In this document: positions 25,461-36,000 of the stretch, piece after piece | How positions within the stretch are numbered: the stretch's first letter is position 1 | How the letters are laid out: every line of letters begins with the position of its first letter | Source: Ignavibacteria bacterium | GTDB taxonomy: Bacteria > Bacteroidota > Ignavibacteria > Kapaibacteriales > Kapaibacteriaceae | Length of the DNA: 49,282 bases | Reading direction: 5' to 3' | Assembly: GCA_013204605.1 (NCBI GenBank) | Contig: JABMNI010000065.1 | Location: forward strand, 1 to 49,282 | The notes under the pieces: generated by a model | The model's database searches: none | What the model was told of the DNA's origin: nothing | What the model saw: only the letters and a program-made list of their open reading frames with translations | Program-made: the position numbers and the translations under genes

Positions 25461-26849
25461 ATGAATACGAGAATTGAAAGCGACACAATGGGAGAAATTC
25501 CTGTTCCCGCCACGGCATATTACGGCGCACAAACTGCCAGATCATTAATCCACTTTGAAATTGGCATCGAAACCATGCCGGCGGAAGTGATTACCGCCAT
25601 GGCCATTCTGAAAAAAGCCGCTGCGCTGGTTAATAGTGATCTTGGCGTTCTAGACAAATCAAAATGCGATTTGATATGTGCTGCCGCCGACGAAGTTATA
25701 GCCGGTTCGCTTGCAAAGCATTTTCCGTTGAGCGTCTGGCAAACTGGATCGGGCACGCAGACAAATATGAATGTGAACGAAGTAATTGCTAATAGAGCTA
25801 TCGAGATGGCAGGGGGCCAACTGGGTTCGAAAACACCAATACATCCTAACGACGATGTAAATAAATCGCAATCATCAAACGATACATTTCCTACGGCCAT
25901 GCACATAGCCGCAGGAATCGCAGCTACATCAAAATTGATTCCTTCAGTGCGCGACCTCCGAAATACACTTCATGTAAAGGCAGTGGAATTTGCTGGAATT
26001 ATTAAGAGTGGTAGAACCCATTTAATGGATGCCACGCCAATAACGTTGGGTCAGGAGTTTTCTGGTTACGTACAACAACTCGACAACAACATTGAGAGAA
26101 TTGAACAATCGCTAAAAGGCATTTACGAATTAGCACTGGGCGGAACGGCAGTGGGAACCGGGTTGAATACACATCCTGAGTTTGCGGTTCGCAGCGCCGC
26201 AAAGATTGCCGAGTTAACGGGTCTGCCGTTTGTTACGGCACCAAATAAGTTCGAGGCGCTTGCGGCGCACGATGCGTTGGTGTTTATGCATGGAGCTTTG
26301 AAGACCTTGGCAGGATCGTTGATGAAAATTGCAAACGACATTCGTTGGATGGCTTCGGGTCCGCGGTGCGGTCTGGGTGAACTTTCCATTCCCGAAAACG
26401 AACCAGGGTCGTCCATCATGCCGGGTAAAGTGAATCCAACACAGAGTGAGGCCATGACGATGGTTGCAGCGCAAGTAATGGGAAATGATGTAGCAGTAAA
26501 TGTTGGTGGAGCATCAGGCAATTTTGAGTTGAATGTTTTCAAACCTGTCATGATTTACAACGTGTTGCAAAGCATGCGTTTAATTACAGACTCATGTAAA
26601 ATGTTCAATGTTCATTGCGCATCGGGAATTGTTCCAATACTTGAAAAATTAGATTACTACAATCATAATTCGTTGATGTTGGTTACGGCACTAAACACGC
26701 ACATAGGTTATGATAAGGCGGCCCAGATAGCAAAGAATGCGCATAAGAAGGGGATCACACTAAAAGAATCTGCGTTGGAATTAGCGTTCTTAACTGCCGA
26801 AGAGTTTGACCAATGGGTGCGACCGGAAAATATGTTGGGTCCGGCGTAA
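25461..26849 (+). CDS. fumC: Fumarate hydratase class II
   Basis: A 462-residue class II fumarase that interconverts fumarate and malate in the TCA cycle, with no iron-sulfur cluster. It carries the superfamily signature [16 protein letters not shown] (about 316-331) and the substrate-site segments [19 protein letters not shown] (about 97-115) and [21 protein letters not shown] (about 184-204). Closely related aspartate ammonia-lyases share these, but length and overall pattern point to FumC. The start is supported by an AAGGA ribosome-binding site. murB starts six bases after its stop, so the two are probably co-transcribed despite unrelated jobs. Confidence 0.96.
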   Translation: MNTRIESDTMGEIPVPATAYYGAQTARSLIHFEIGIETMPAEVITAMAILKKAAALVNSDLGVLDKSKCDLICAAADEVIAGSLAKHFPLSVWQTGSGTQTNMNVNEVIANRAIEMAGGQLGSKTPIHPNDDVNKSQSSNDTFPTAMHIAAGIAATSKLIPSVRDLRNTLHVKAVEFAGIIKSGRTHLMDATPITLGQEFSGYVQQLDNNIERIEQSLKGIYELALGGTAVGTGLNTHPEFAVRSAAKIAELTGLPFVTAPNKFEALAAHDALVFMHGALKTLAGSLMKIANDIRWMASGPRCGLGELSIPENEPGSSIMPGKVNPTQSEAMTMVAAQVMGNDVAVNVGGASGNFELNVFKPVMIYNVLQSMRLITDSCKMFNVHCASGIVPILEKLDYYNHNSLMLVTALNTHIGYDKAAQIAKNAHKKGITLKESALELAFLTAEEFDQWVRPENMLGPA

Positions 26850-26855
26850 CTAATT

Positions 26856-27869
26856 ATGAAAATTGAGCACAACATATCTGCTGCCGCACTAACCACCTTT
26901 GGTGTTGAAGGCATGTTTGCGAATTACATTGAAGTTTCAACCATTCACGAACTAGTTGAAGCGCTTATTCATGTACAAGAAACACACAGCCCCCTACATA
27001 TTCTGGGTGGGGGGAGTAATGTGGTTGTGCCTGAAATGCTAGGCGGTTTTGTTATCCATGTTGGAGTGATGGGTATGGAGGTAGTTGTAGAAACTGAAAC
27101 GCACGTTGTGGTAAAGGTTGGTGGTGGTGAGAATTGGCATGAGTTTGTGCAGAGCTGTGTAGACAGAGGAAGGTCGGGATTGGAGAATCTTGCATTTATT
27201 CCGGGTACAGTTGGGGCTGCGCCCATTCAGAATATTGGTGCGTATGGGGTGGAACAAGACGCGTGTTTTGTGGAGTTGGAGGCGATTGATAGAGTAACGC
27301 AACAATTGCGAATATTTAACAATGCTGATTGCAATTTTGGGTATCGTCACAGTGCATTTAAGCACGAACTGAAGGACAAATTTGTAATTACGAGCGTTAC
27401 GTATAGGCTGCAAAAAAATGGACAAGTGAACTTTGATTACAAGGATGTTCGCGCCGAGTTGTTGGCAGAAAACATTGCGGAGCCCACTGTTTTGGATGTG
27501 TTCAACGCGGTGGTGAATGTTAGAAAAAATAAGTTACCTAGCCCTAGTGTGGTTGGTAACTCAGGAAGTTTTTTCAAGAATCCCGTTGTATCTTTTGAGG
27601 TGCATAAGCAGTTGTTACGTACGTATCCTGAAATGGTGTGGTTCGAACAGGCCGGCGGTGCTAAGCTTGCTGCGGCGTGGTTGATAGATAGGTGTGGGTG
27701 GAAGGGGTATGATAATGGGAAAGTTGGAGTGCACACAAAACAAGCGCTAGTAATAGTGAGGACGGGTAAGGCTACGCAGAGGGACGTGCTTGCGTTGGCC
27801 GGCGAAATTCAGCAGAGTGTGCTGGGTAAATTTGGGGTAAGCCTGGAGCGAGAAGTTAACGTTTGGTGA
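26856..27869 (+). CDS. murB: UDP-N-acetylenolpyruvoylglucosamine reductase
   Basis: A 337-residue FAD enzyme making UDP-N-acetylmuramate with NADPH, an early step in peptidoglycan synthesis. The length and the extra middle region place it with the E. coli-type (class I) MurB. Motifs seen are LGGGSN near residue 50, IPGTVGAAPIQNIGAYG (FAD site, about 114-130), GNSGSFFKNP with the catalytic Ser (about 228-237) and the late Glu in VSLEREVNVW. The 3' end overlaps the convergent ABC transporter gene by 14 bases. Confidence 0.96.
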   Translation: MKIEHNISAAALTTFGVEGMFANYIEVSTIHELVEALIHVQETHSPLHILGGGSNVVVPEMLGGFVIHVGVMGMEVVVETETHVVVKVGGGENWHEFVQSCVDRGRSGLENLAFIPGTVGAAPIQNIGAYGVEQDACFVELEAIDRVTQQLRIFNNADCNFGYRHSAFKHELKDKFVITSVTYRLQKNGQVNFDYKDVRAELLAENIAEPTVLDVFNAVVNVRKNKLPSPSVVGNSGSFFKNPVVSFEVHKQLLRTYPEMVWFEQAGGAKLAAAWLIDRCGWKGYDNGKVGVHTKQALVIVRTGKATQRDVLALAGEIQQSVLGKFGVSLEREVNVW

Positions 27870-30800
27870 TCGATACCACTCTACCCGCTGACAGCTCAAT
27901 TGTAGTGTCGGCATCTGCCACAGTTTCTTTTCGATGCGCAATTACCAGTACAGTTAAATCTGCAAATTCTTGACGAATTGTGCGTTGAATTAGAACATCA
28001 GTTTCATGATCCACCGAGGCGGTGGCTTCGTCCATCACTATGATCTTTGCACGCGTAAGTATTGCTCGCGCCATGCACAGTAGTTGACGCTGACCTTGAG
28101 AAAAATTCCCGCCATTCTCGGAAACATGCGAACTCAATTTCATTGGCAACAATTCTATAAGTGTTGATAGCTGCACCCTACGCAAAGCGTTCCATACTTC
28201 AAGATCTATGCATTCGTTAAACCGATCAAGGTTGGAACGAATAGTACCAATAAACAACGTTGGGTCTTGCGGAATTATCGCAATCCCTTTCCGAAGTCGT
28301 TCCAGTGGCACATTTGTAATGTCCACACCATCAACTAAAATTTCACCTGCCTCCGCTTCAACAAATCGAAACAGAGATTGGAATAACGTGCTCTTGCCTG
28401 AGCCGGTTCTACCTGTTATGCCAACCTTTGTGCCGGCTGCAACGGAAAACGTAATGTCGTGCAATACTCTAGGCAAGTGGGCTGCGTAACGAACACAAAG
28501 CCCCCTAACATCAATAGCGCCGTGGGTAGGCCATGCATCGTTGACGGTTAACGTGTTCGAACCAATCGTTGAATTTTCGGGCGTAAGATCGGCGTATCTT
28601 TTTAGTCGTTCTACGGATGTCATTCTCGACTCGACCTCACTAAATGCGCGCACGGTCCAATTCAAGTTCATCCAAAAACTCAACGCGTATGTAAGCACAA
28701 TACCCGCGGTGCCCGTAGAAAGCGAACCCTCGCGCGCTAACATTACCACCCCTATGCTAGTTGCCAGCGCAATAAATCCGCTAACAATGGGAACCCGAAT
28801 AGAAAACCAACGGTTCAAAAGAATGCTTCTCCAAAACGCCTGCTGATGATTTGCGAGGTTCGTATAAAACGTATTCATGAAGAACTGTTCTTTGCCGAAG
28901 CCGTGAATAACATCGAGGCCGCTTACGAGTTCTTTGAAGTGTGCGTAGCGAGGAGATCTGGCAATGCTCTCAAGACGCTTTGCTTCGCGAGCCGAGCTGC
29001 GGTAGTCGTGCTGGAGTTTGTAGTACACAAACAATACAGGCACAAGAACCAGCAAAATGATGGGCAGAATTGCCACTATGAGAATTAACGAAGCAACAGT
29101 TTGAGCCAGGGACTTAAACGACTGTTCGAAGTTCCAAGAAAGGTGATCGTCTACCCCTTCCATGTCACGCGAAAAACGGTTGAGTACTCTACCCATCGGC
29201 GTTGAATCAAAAAAACGAAGCGTGCTATGCAGCACTCCGTTTAGTGCCGACTCATGAATTATTTGCCCAGCCTTGGCGCTTCGGTAAAGCCAGATAAGCC
29301 GTTCGCCCAACCAACCTGTAAGCACAAGCGTACCAAGAATTCCATACACTAAAACCGCCATGAGCGGGGTGGCCGACTCTTGATTCTCGGACCAATAGCC
29401 CATCCACATTGTTTGCAATATTGGCAGGACTGTAATTGCAATTGCAGAGGCAAGAAGCGAGAATAAAATTATTGGACCATACACTTTGTGAAGTCCAATC
29501 ATTGCTTTGATATACTCTACGTACACCTTGAATTGCACCGCTCCAACTTCGCGGTCTTCGTCGTCGGTAATTCGCGATGATTCATGCGCCACCTCCTGCG
29601 GCACTGTATGACTCACCGTTTCCAAGTGAACAACGTATTGTGCATCCGGTTGCGAAATTTGATCGTGCTGATGTTGGAATACTGATTTTGGAATAAGATG
29701 TTTAACATCGGCGTACGAACCCTCCGCCAAAACGTTCCCATCTTGCAAGACAATCACCTTGTCGAACAATTCCAAGTTGGTGAGTCGGTGCGTTACAACT
29801 ACCCGCGTGATATTCTTCCACACACCAAACAACAATCGTTCTGTGAGCATCGTTTCGGTATCGGTATCAACTGCCGAAAGGGGATCGTCAAGAAACACAA
29901 TTCCCGGCTGATGAAATACCGCACGCGCAAGAGAGACACGTTGTTTTTGTCCACCGGATAAATTCACGCCACGCTCACCGATTTCCGTTTGCAGTCCGAA
30001 AGGCATCTGCTCGAGGTCTTCCTCTAACGCACAGACGTACAGAATTTCAGAGATGTTTGGACCCTTTTCGAGCGCCTCTCCAAAGGAAATATTTTCCGAC
30101 ATTGTAGAGTTAAGGATGAACGCTTCTTGCGGCACGTACGCCGACCTAATACGCTGATCCGATTCCACATTCGAATACGTTATACTTCCCGCCGTCAGCT
30201 CATGCATACCCGCAATACATCGCAATAGGGTACTCTTTCCCGACCCAACCTGTCCAATAATTGCCACGCTCATCCCCGGCGCAATAGATAGCTCCGCAAC
30301 ATTCACCGCAATATTTACGGCTGCTGGATACTGCAATTTCAATCCTGAAACACCAGCGCCTATTGGCTGTAGGGGGCTTGACAGAGCGCGAGAATCTTGT
30401 TTGCGCACCGATGCGCTAAAGTACTTGTGCAAACGCGTAGTAGCTACGCGTGCGTGCTGGAGGTTTGCTAACAAATGTGAGATGAGTCCGAACGGTTCTT
30501 CTAACATTGCAAACAATGCAATGCAGGCAAAGATGAGCGGGGCCTGCAAAGTTCCACCCATCAAAACGAATGACGAAAATCCGACGAACGCCACAATAGT
30601 AGTGGTGGAAACAAACAACATTGTGGAGATTGCATCTGTCTTTACAATTTTAACCTTGGTAGCGATTTCTAATTTTCTGACAGATTCAACCTCCCGTTGT
30701 ACGCTACTCTCCCAGGCGTGGAATTTGATAACTCTGATGCCATGAAGAATCTGACTCATCAGCGTTACTCGTTCATCACGAAGTTCCATGATGTGGTGAT

Positions 30801-31512
30801 CGAGTTTACGATATCTCTTTGAAACTAAAATGGTGAGCGGGGACAAGAGTAGTAGTGCTCCATAGGCTGCAAGTGCTGCCCAGCCCAGAAACCAACACAG
30901 CATTAACAGAATCAAAATCGTTTCGAAAATCGTATTGAAGAATTCCGGAACGAAAAAACCTGATTCGGCAATCGCATCTGTATCGCTTGAAAGGTGATTC
31001 ACCATATCACCGGTGTTCATTGAAGCTCGTGAAGAATGTCGCAACGTTAGCGCGTGATTAACTACCCGACGGTTAATTCCATTCACAATAATGCCAAACG
31101 TCTTCAGCGCATTGAAATAGAAATGTTGCTGAATTATCGCACCGATCATGCCAATTGCGCCCAGTGTGACAGCTGCAAGCATTAGTTGCCAAGGAAAATT
31201 TGCCAACGTAGCATCGGGCAACTGATTTAACACAGCATGTAGCAACAACGGTGTACACATAGCTATCAACAGTCTGACAGCCGTGATTCCCAAAACCAAA
31301 CGCGCCGGACGTCCAACAGCAAAGAACGCTTGTAGAACAAAGGCGTAAAATTTATCTGTTGGAATCTCTGAAAATTTTTCCGATGCCCCGCGCGGATTCA
31401 ACTCTGTTGGTACTTCAACCCGATCATCATCTGTTAGCGGACGCACCCTACCCGTGCGAATCAACGGAGTCACATAGGCAAATAATGCGGATTTGAAGAA
31501 CTTGAGGAACAT
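27856..31512 (-). CDS. Single-chain ABCC/MRP-type ABC transporter
   Basis: About 1218 residues from ATG 31512; a GTG 15 bases upstream is also possible. It is a full transporter in one chain, TMD1-NBD1-TMD2-NBD2, like eukaryotic MRP/CFTR proteins and unlike usual bacterial half-transporters. NBD1: Walker A IGQVGSGKST (about 425), signature LSGGQKQRVSLARA, and FLDDPLSAVD, where the catalytic Glu is replaced by Asp. NBD2: Walker A ITGRTGSGKST (about 1040), the altered signature NFSQGQRQLLCMARA, and VMDEATASVD with an intact Glu. This asymmetry (one degenerate and one active ATP site) and the ATIRSNLDRF-type segment GTIRSNLDRF are hallmarks of ABCC. The N-terminal PLTDDDRVEVP resembles the eukaryotic L0 linker. 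It probably exports lipophilic or anionic compounds. Its 3' end overlaps murB. Confidence 0.9.
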   Translation of the reverse strand: MFLKFFKSALFAYVTPLIRTGRVRPLTDDDRVEVPTELNPRGASEKFSEIPTDKFYAFVLQAFFAVGRPARLVLGITAVRLLIAMCTPLLLHAVLNQLPDATLANFPWQLMLAAVTLGAIGMIGAIIQQHFYFNALKTFGIIVNGINRRVVNHALTLRHSSRASMNTGDMVNHLSSDTDAIAESGFFVPEFFNTIFETILILLMLCWFLGWAALAAYGALLLLSPLTILVSKRYRKLDHHIMELRDERVTLMSQILHGIRVIKFHAWESSVQREVESVRKLEIATKVKIVKTDAISTMLFVSTTTIVAFVGFSSFVLMGGTLQAPLIFACIALFAMLEEPFGLISHLLANLQHARVATTRLHKYFSASVRKQDSRALSSPLQPIGAGVSGLKLQYPAAVNIAVNVAELSIAPGMSVAIIGQVGSGKSTLLRCIAGMHELTAGSITYSNVESDQRIRSAYVPQEAFILNSTMSENISFGEALEKGPNISEILYVCALEEDLEQMPFGLQTEIGERGVNLSGGQKQRVSLARAVFHQPGIVFLDDPLSAVDTDTETMLTERLLFGVWKNITRVVVTHRLTNLELFDKVIVLQDGNVLAEGSYADVKHLIPKSVFQHQHDQISQPDAQYVVHLETVSHTVPQEVAHESSRITDDEDREVGAVQFKVYVEYIKAMIGLHKVYGPIILFSLLASAIAITVLPILQTMWMGYWSENQESATPLMAVLVYGILGTLVLTGWLGERLIWLYRSAKAGQIIHESALNGVLHSTLRFFDSTPMGRVLNRFSRDMEGVDDHLSWNFEQSFKSLAQTVASLILIVAILPIILLVLVPVLFVYYKLQHDYRSSAREAKRLESIARSPRYAHFKELVSGLDVIHGFGKEQFFMNTFYTNLANHQQAFWRSILLNRWFSIRVPIVSGFIALATSIGVVMLAREGSLSTGTAGIVLTYALSFWMNLNWTVRAFSEVESRMTSVERLKRYADLTPENSTIGSNTLTVNDAWPTHGAIDVRGLCVRYAAHLPRVLHDITFSVAAGTKVGITGRTGSGKSTLFQSLFRFVEAEAGEILVDGVDITNVPLERLRKGIAIIPQDPTLFIGTIRSNLDRFNECIDLEVWNALRRVQLSTLIELLPMKLSSHVSENGGNFSQGQRQLLCMARAILTRAKIIVMDEATASVDHETDVLIQRTIRQEFADLTVLVIAHRKETVADADTTIELSAGRVVSITKR

Positions 31513-31544
31513 AAAATGGGCATACACAGAAGAAAATTCCGTGC

Positions 31545-32072
31545 CTAAAGTCCCGGAATGTCGCTCACAGTTTCTACAACGCAGAGTAACTCGAATGTTT
31601 GTTGACTAACAAACCCCTGAGTTTTCATGTTGAAGAGCAACTCAAGCAATGCGTTGTAAAAACCATCCACATTCACCAGATAAATGGGAAGGCTATGCAA
31701 ACCAAGTTGCAGCCAGGTGAGTGCTTCGAAGAGCTCGTCCATCGTACCTAGACCGCCGGGCAGCGCAATCAGTGCGTCAGACTCATCAATCATGAGCGTC
31801 TTCCTAGCGTGCATACTAGAAACCTCAATAAGCTCAGTGCATTCAATTAATGCGACTTCTTTTTTATGAAGAAAAGTTGGGATGATTCCCACAACATTCC
31901 CACCGTTCGCTAACACTGCACGGGCCACCATTCCCATGAGTCCTGCAGAGCCCCCTCCGTAAACTAACCTGATATTGTTTGCCGCTAATAGCTCGCCGAG
32001 GCGCGTGGCTTCGCGGATAATTGATTGTGACGTTCCTGCGGATGAGCCGCAATACACGCAGGCAGATTTCAT
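31545..32072 (-). CDS. LOG-family nucleotide phosphoribohydrolase (first paralogue, 175 aa)
   Basis: A 175-residue TIGR00730/LOG-family protein. The Rossmann-like fold carries YGGGSAGLMG (about 39-48) and the active-site motif PGGLGTMDELFEALTWLQLG (about 104-123). Characterised relatives release cytokinin bases from riboside monophosphates or remove bases from pyrimidine/purine monophosphates. It overlaps its upstream paralogue by four bases (ATGA), so they are made together. A bacterial housekeeping nucleotide-salvage role is more likely than hormone synthesis. Confidence 0.88.
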   Translation of the reverse strand: MKSACVYCGSSAGTSQSIIREATRLGELLAANNIRLVYGGGSAGLMGMVARAVLANGGNVVGIIPTFLHKKEVALIECTELIEVSSMHARKTLMIDESDALIALPGGLGTMDELFEALTWLQLGLHSLPIYLVNVDGFYNALLELLFNMKTQGFVSQQTFELLCVVETVSDIPGL

Positions 32073-32818
32073 TTTGGAATGAACAATTGTTGTTTCAAAC
32101 CAAATCGCTTCACAACGTTTTTACGTAGATAATCACAAGCCTCTTCAATTGAGTCTGTTATTAAAAACCTATGTGGATCCTCCGGAGAAATCGTGCCTTC
32201 GTCAACCATACTATCGGCCATCGCCTTCATTTTTGAGTAGTATTCTTTTCCCAATACCACCACTGGGAAATTCATGATTTTCCCGGTCTGCATAAGCGTA
32301 ACGGCTTCGAATAATTCATCCAAAGTTCCAAAACCACCGGGCATAACAACAAATCCCATGGAGTATTTCACCAACATTACTTTTCGCACAAAGAAATGTT
32401 CGAACTCGATCATTACATCTAAATACGGATTTGGTAGTTGCTCGAAAGGTAGCGCAACGTTGCAGCCAATGCTGGTTGCGCCTACAGATTTCGCACCTTT
32501 ATTGGCAGCCTCCATAATGCCCGGACCGCCGCCGGTCATCACCGTAAACCCCATATCGCCTAAGGCAGCACCCATTTCAGTTGCCAACTTGTAGTATTTG
32601 TGGTCATCACTGAAACGGGCTGAACCAAAAACGGTAATGCATGGTCCTACGAAATGTAAAACTCTAAATCCTCTTATGAACTCCATCACAACCCTAACCA
32701 CGAATTTAAATTCACGGAATCTACTATGAGGTCCTTCAAGGAACTTTCTGTCGGAAGTGTCGCCGGTTTCTTCGCTATAGCTTTTTTTTGGCTCCGGCAA
32801 TTTCTCTATTTCATACAT
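32069..32818 (-). CDS. LOG-family nucleotide phosphoribohydrolase (second paralogue, 249 aa)
   Basis: A 249-residue LOG-family protein of the longer type: the core (about 60-230) is preceded by about 55 residues of charged sequence. It has GGGPGIMEAANKGA (about 100-113), then VMPGGFGTLDELFEAVTLMQTGK (about 165-187), with the catalytic Arg/Glu motif preserved. The core aligns with the product of the next gene but is clearly diverged, so the pair is an old duplication or two separate subfamilies brought together. Nucleotide-monophosphate base release is the expected activity. Confidence 0.88.
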   Translation of the reverse strand: MYEIEKLPEPKKSYSEETGDTSDRKFLEGPHSRFREFKFVVRVVMEFIRGFRVLHFVGPCITVFGSARFSDDHKYYKLATEMGAALGDMGFTVMTGGGPGIMEAANKGAKSVGATSIGCNVALPFEQLPNPYLDVMIEFEHFFVRKVMLVKYSMGFVVMPGGFGTLDELFEAVTLMQTGKIMNFPVVVLGKEYYSKMKAMADSMVDEGTISPEDPHRFLITDSIEEACDYLRKNVVKRFGLKQQLFIPK

Positions 32819-32861
32819 ACAATCGGTCGCTAACTTTCAAAAATTATTAATGTCAATTCGG

Positions 32862-33080
32862 TTATAGGCTCATTTCTGTCAAGTAACCAAAAATGAAAGG
32901 TATGGCTGCCAGGCTAACTAAACACAATATGATTCTTGTCATATATCTGGACTGCATAATGGCCTTTTCTTCATCAGTCAAATGTGCGTCTGACGCTCGC
33001 ACCCTACCTAGCAACCTAAAATTTATCCATGCAAACCAAATGAATCCCATCGTAACTATTGCTACTAGTATATGTGCCAT
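32862..33080 (-). CDS. Small two-helix membrane protein
   Basis: A 72-residue protein with an N-terminal helix (about 3-24), a charged loop (about 25-48: RVRASDAHLTDEEKAIMQSR) and a second helix (about 50-66). The family is not recognised. It lies between the large secreted beta-propeller gene and the LOG pair, seven bases after the former's stop. The clean ATG, two good helices and tight packing support a real gene. Confidence 0.6.
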   Translation of the reverse strand: MAHILVAIVTMGFIWFAWINFRLLGRVRASDAHLTDEEKAIMQSRYMTRIILCLVSLAAIPFIFGYLTEMSL

Positions 33081-33087
33081 TTATATA

Positions 33088-36000
33088 TTACCGCACTACT
33101 GCAACAGTTGCTGAATGTAATACCGTGCCGTTACTGGTGGCTACCACAGTATATGTTCCTGCCCCGTGAAGTGAACCATCCCAGCGGAGTGCAATGTCTT
33201 GACCCGAAACTTGTGTTCCTTTGTACAAGGTAGTAACTGGCCGACCTAACATATCTGCTACAGTTAACTCAATACGTCGGTCATAATTCACAGCGGCTAC
33301 ACCAATCAACGTACTGCCTACTGTGGGATTTGGAGCAACGGTAATATTGGCAGAAGTATATTTCTGTTCGTCTATCCCGGTAACAGGAGGAGCAACATAG
33401 TAGAACCCGGCTATCTTATAAATATTCCCACCAAAGTCGCCAATCCAAAAGTTTCTATCGGCACGGTCATACTCAACTGCACGTGCATTGATTAATCCAC
33501 TGGGTCCGTTCAACGCCAACCGTCCGGTTTCTTTCGACAAATCATTCTTGTCGATTGTAATCAAGTAACACTCCGTAAGTGATCCACCTGCAGTAGGGAA
33601 GAATGTGCAAGTTTGAAACAACGTATTGTTATCATCATACGCTAAGCACCGCGGACCATAATTGTATTTGTACGGGTTGGGTGCCTCAGAAACGAGTGAA
33701 CCGTCTAAATTCATTACATACATCTTTTGCAATCCATCGCGTTCGCCCAATACCAACTTGCCATCTACAAACTCAATACCCGTGGCATAGTTGCGAGCCT
33801 GAGAAGTCATCACTTTAACAAGGTTCCCATTGGTATCAACTGCAATCACTACAGCGCCAACAGCCGTACTGCCATTTAACCTATGCAGATACAACGTTCC
33901 TGTCGATCTGTCCATCGTGATATCTGTGAACAACGAATCACCAACCGAAGCTGGCATATCCACTACCTTCAAAACGCGAAGAGTTGTAGCATCGATTTTA
34001 TAAATTTTACGCTCGTAAAAGCTGGTACTCCATAGTCCATTTGCACCGTCCCACGCCAGACCATACGGCACCCAATTGACTGCAGTTTTTTGCGTTATGC
34101 CACCCTTATCCAGAATGAAAATGCTAAACGAATTACTTACCTCAGATTGCTCCGGTTTGGTTTGCGATGTTATTCTAATGCGGCCGTTAACAGTTGGCCA
34201 GTTTACTACCTTCCACTGCAACGCCGAGCCAACAACATCTGTCGCAATCACATCCCACTTTTGACCATTGTTCACGCTGTATTCAACCGTAACCGGCGCC
34301 GTAAATCCACTCCACGAAATGGTGGTGTGCAGTGAACCGTAATAAATGTCGCCACCGTGCGGTGAAGTGATAACGGGTGACGATGGCAAGGTTGTTATTA
34401 AGGGGGCTTCCCAGCCGCTACGACCGTGGGTAACCACCCGAATATATCCAAAGTTTGTGTTCAACTTCATACTCATTACAGGGCTACGGGGAAGCCCCTT
34501 TCCATAAGGAAGCCAATTTTTACCACCGTCATAGGTTGCAAAAACTCCAGCATCGGTAGCAATGAATATTATGTTGTCGTCGGCTGGGTGAACCTCAATA
34601 TCATTCACGGGAATATCGGGCATTCCGTTCCACAACGAAGTCCAGGTCTTACCCACGTCGGTAGTTTTCCAAAGGTTGTGCGATCCATATGTGGAATACG
34701 AAACCCAAGCCACACTGCTGTTTGAGTGGGAACACTCGATATCAGAAATGTAGTTATTTGAAAGTTCTGTCCTTGCAAGTTTTTTCCATTCGAAACCTAA
34801 ATCCTCCGACACCATGAGTTCGCCGGAGTTCGAGCCGGCCCAAACAACTTCGGAGTTAGCTGGGGAGGCCTTTATGGCCGAAACACTATTTGTAAAAAGT
34901 GGTGACGCGAAATCCCAAAAGTCGCCCCCATCAAATGATCTCCAAACTCTGCGTCGGCCATGGTATAGCATTTGATCATCCTCCGGACTTATTGTTAATG
35001 GGGCGGCCCACAATGCAGACTCATTTTGATCAATACCACTCATGATAAACTGAAATTGATTCTTCGCATAATTTATACGAAACATCCTACCGTTTGGCTG
35101 ATTACCGTACACAATTTTCGGATTCTTCTGATTCACTACCGTTACCATACCATCTCCACCAGCAATGGTATCCCATTCAATTCCGCGCAGACTTCCTAGG
35201 GTTCCATTATCCTGCGTACCGCCATAACTTTTATCACGATCAGTTGGGTCGGTATCAAACGAGTAGAATTGAGTAATCGCGAGTCCATTATTACGCAATG
35301 CCCATTTTTCACCAAAGTCAGTCGATGTTACTACTCCGCCATCGTTTCCGGCGAATACCGTTTTAGGAGTATGAGGATAGAATGCAAGACAGTGTTGATC
35401 TACGTGGACAAGGTTGGCGCCGTTGCCGTCGTTATATCCGGCAGTGGTATTTGTCCATTGTCCACCGCCATTTGTTGTACGCCAAATATCAATACCGGCA
35501 ACAAAACAAACATTTTCATCAGTTGGACTCACTGTTACGTAATTATCATAGAAAGCTTGGCTTCCTGAAGCGTCGCACGAGCCCGCAAAAAAACATCCAC
35601 CAGTTGCATCGTTAAATGTGGGTGTCCACAATGCACCGTGATTTACAGATTTATAAATCACCGCAAGGTTGTTAACACTAGCAAGGGCATACAAGACATT
35701 TGGATTGGTAGCACTTTGTTGTACTGAAATTCTGCCAAGAGTTCCCACTATTCCATTTATGGTATTAGCCCAAGTAGCTCCGCCATCAGATGTGCGCCAA
35801 ATTCCTGTTCCCGGCTCACTCACAAACCACTCATCCACATCTTCAGGGTTGATCGTCATGTCGTACATCTGGCCTGCTCGCATTTGCGTCCACGTTGCAC
35901 CTCTGTCTAGGCTCTTATACACACCACCGTTACTATTCATGCACGATGCCATTAATAAGTCGCGATTCTTAGGGTGCGCATAAATCCGTGAAAACGAACC

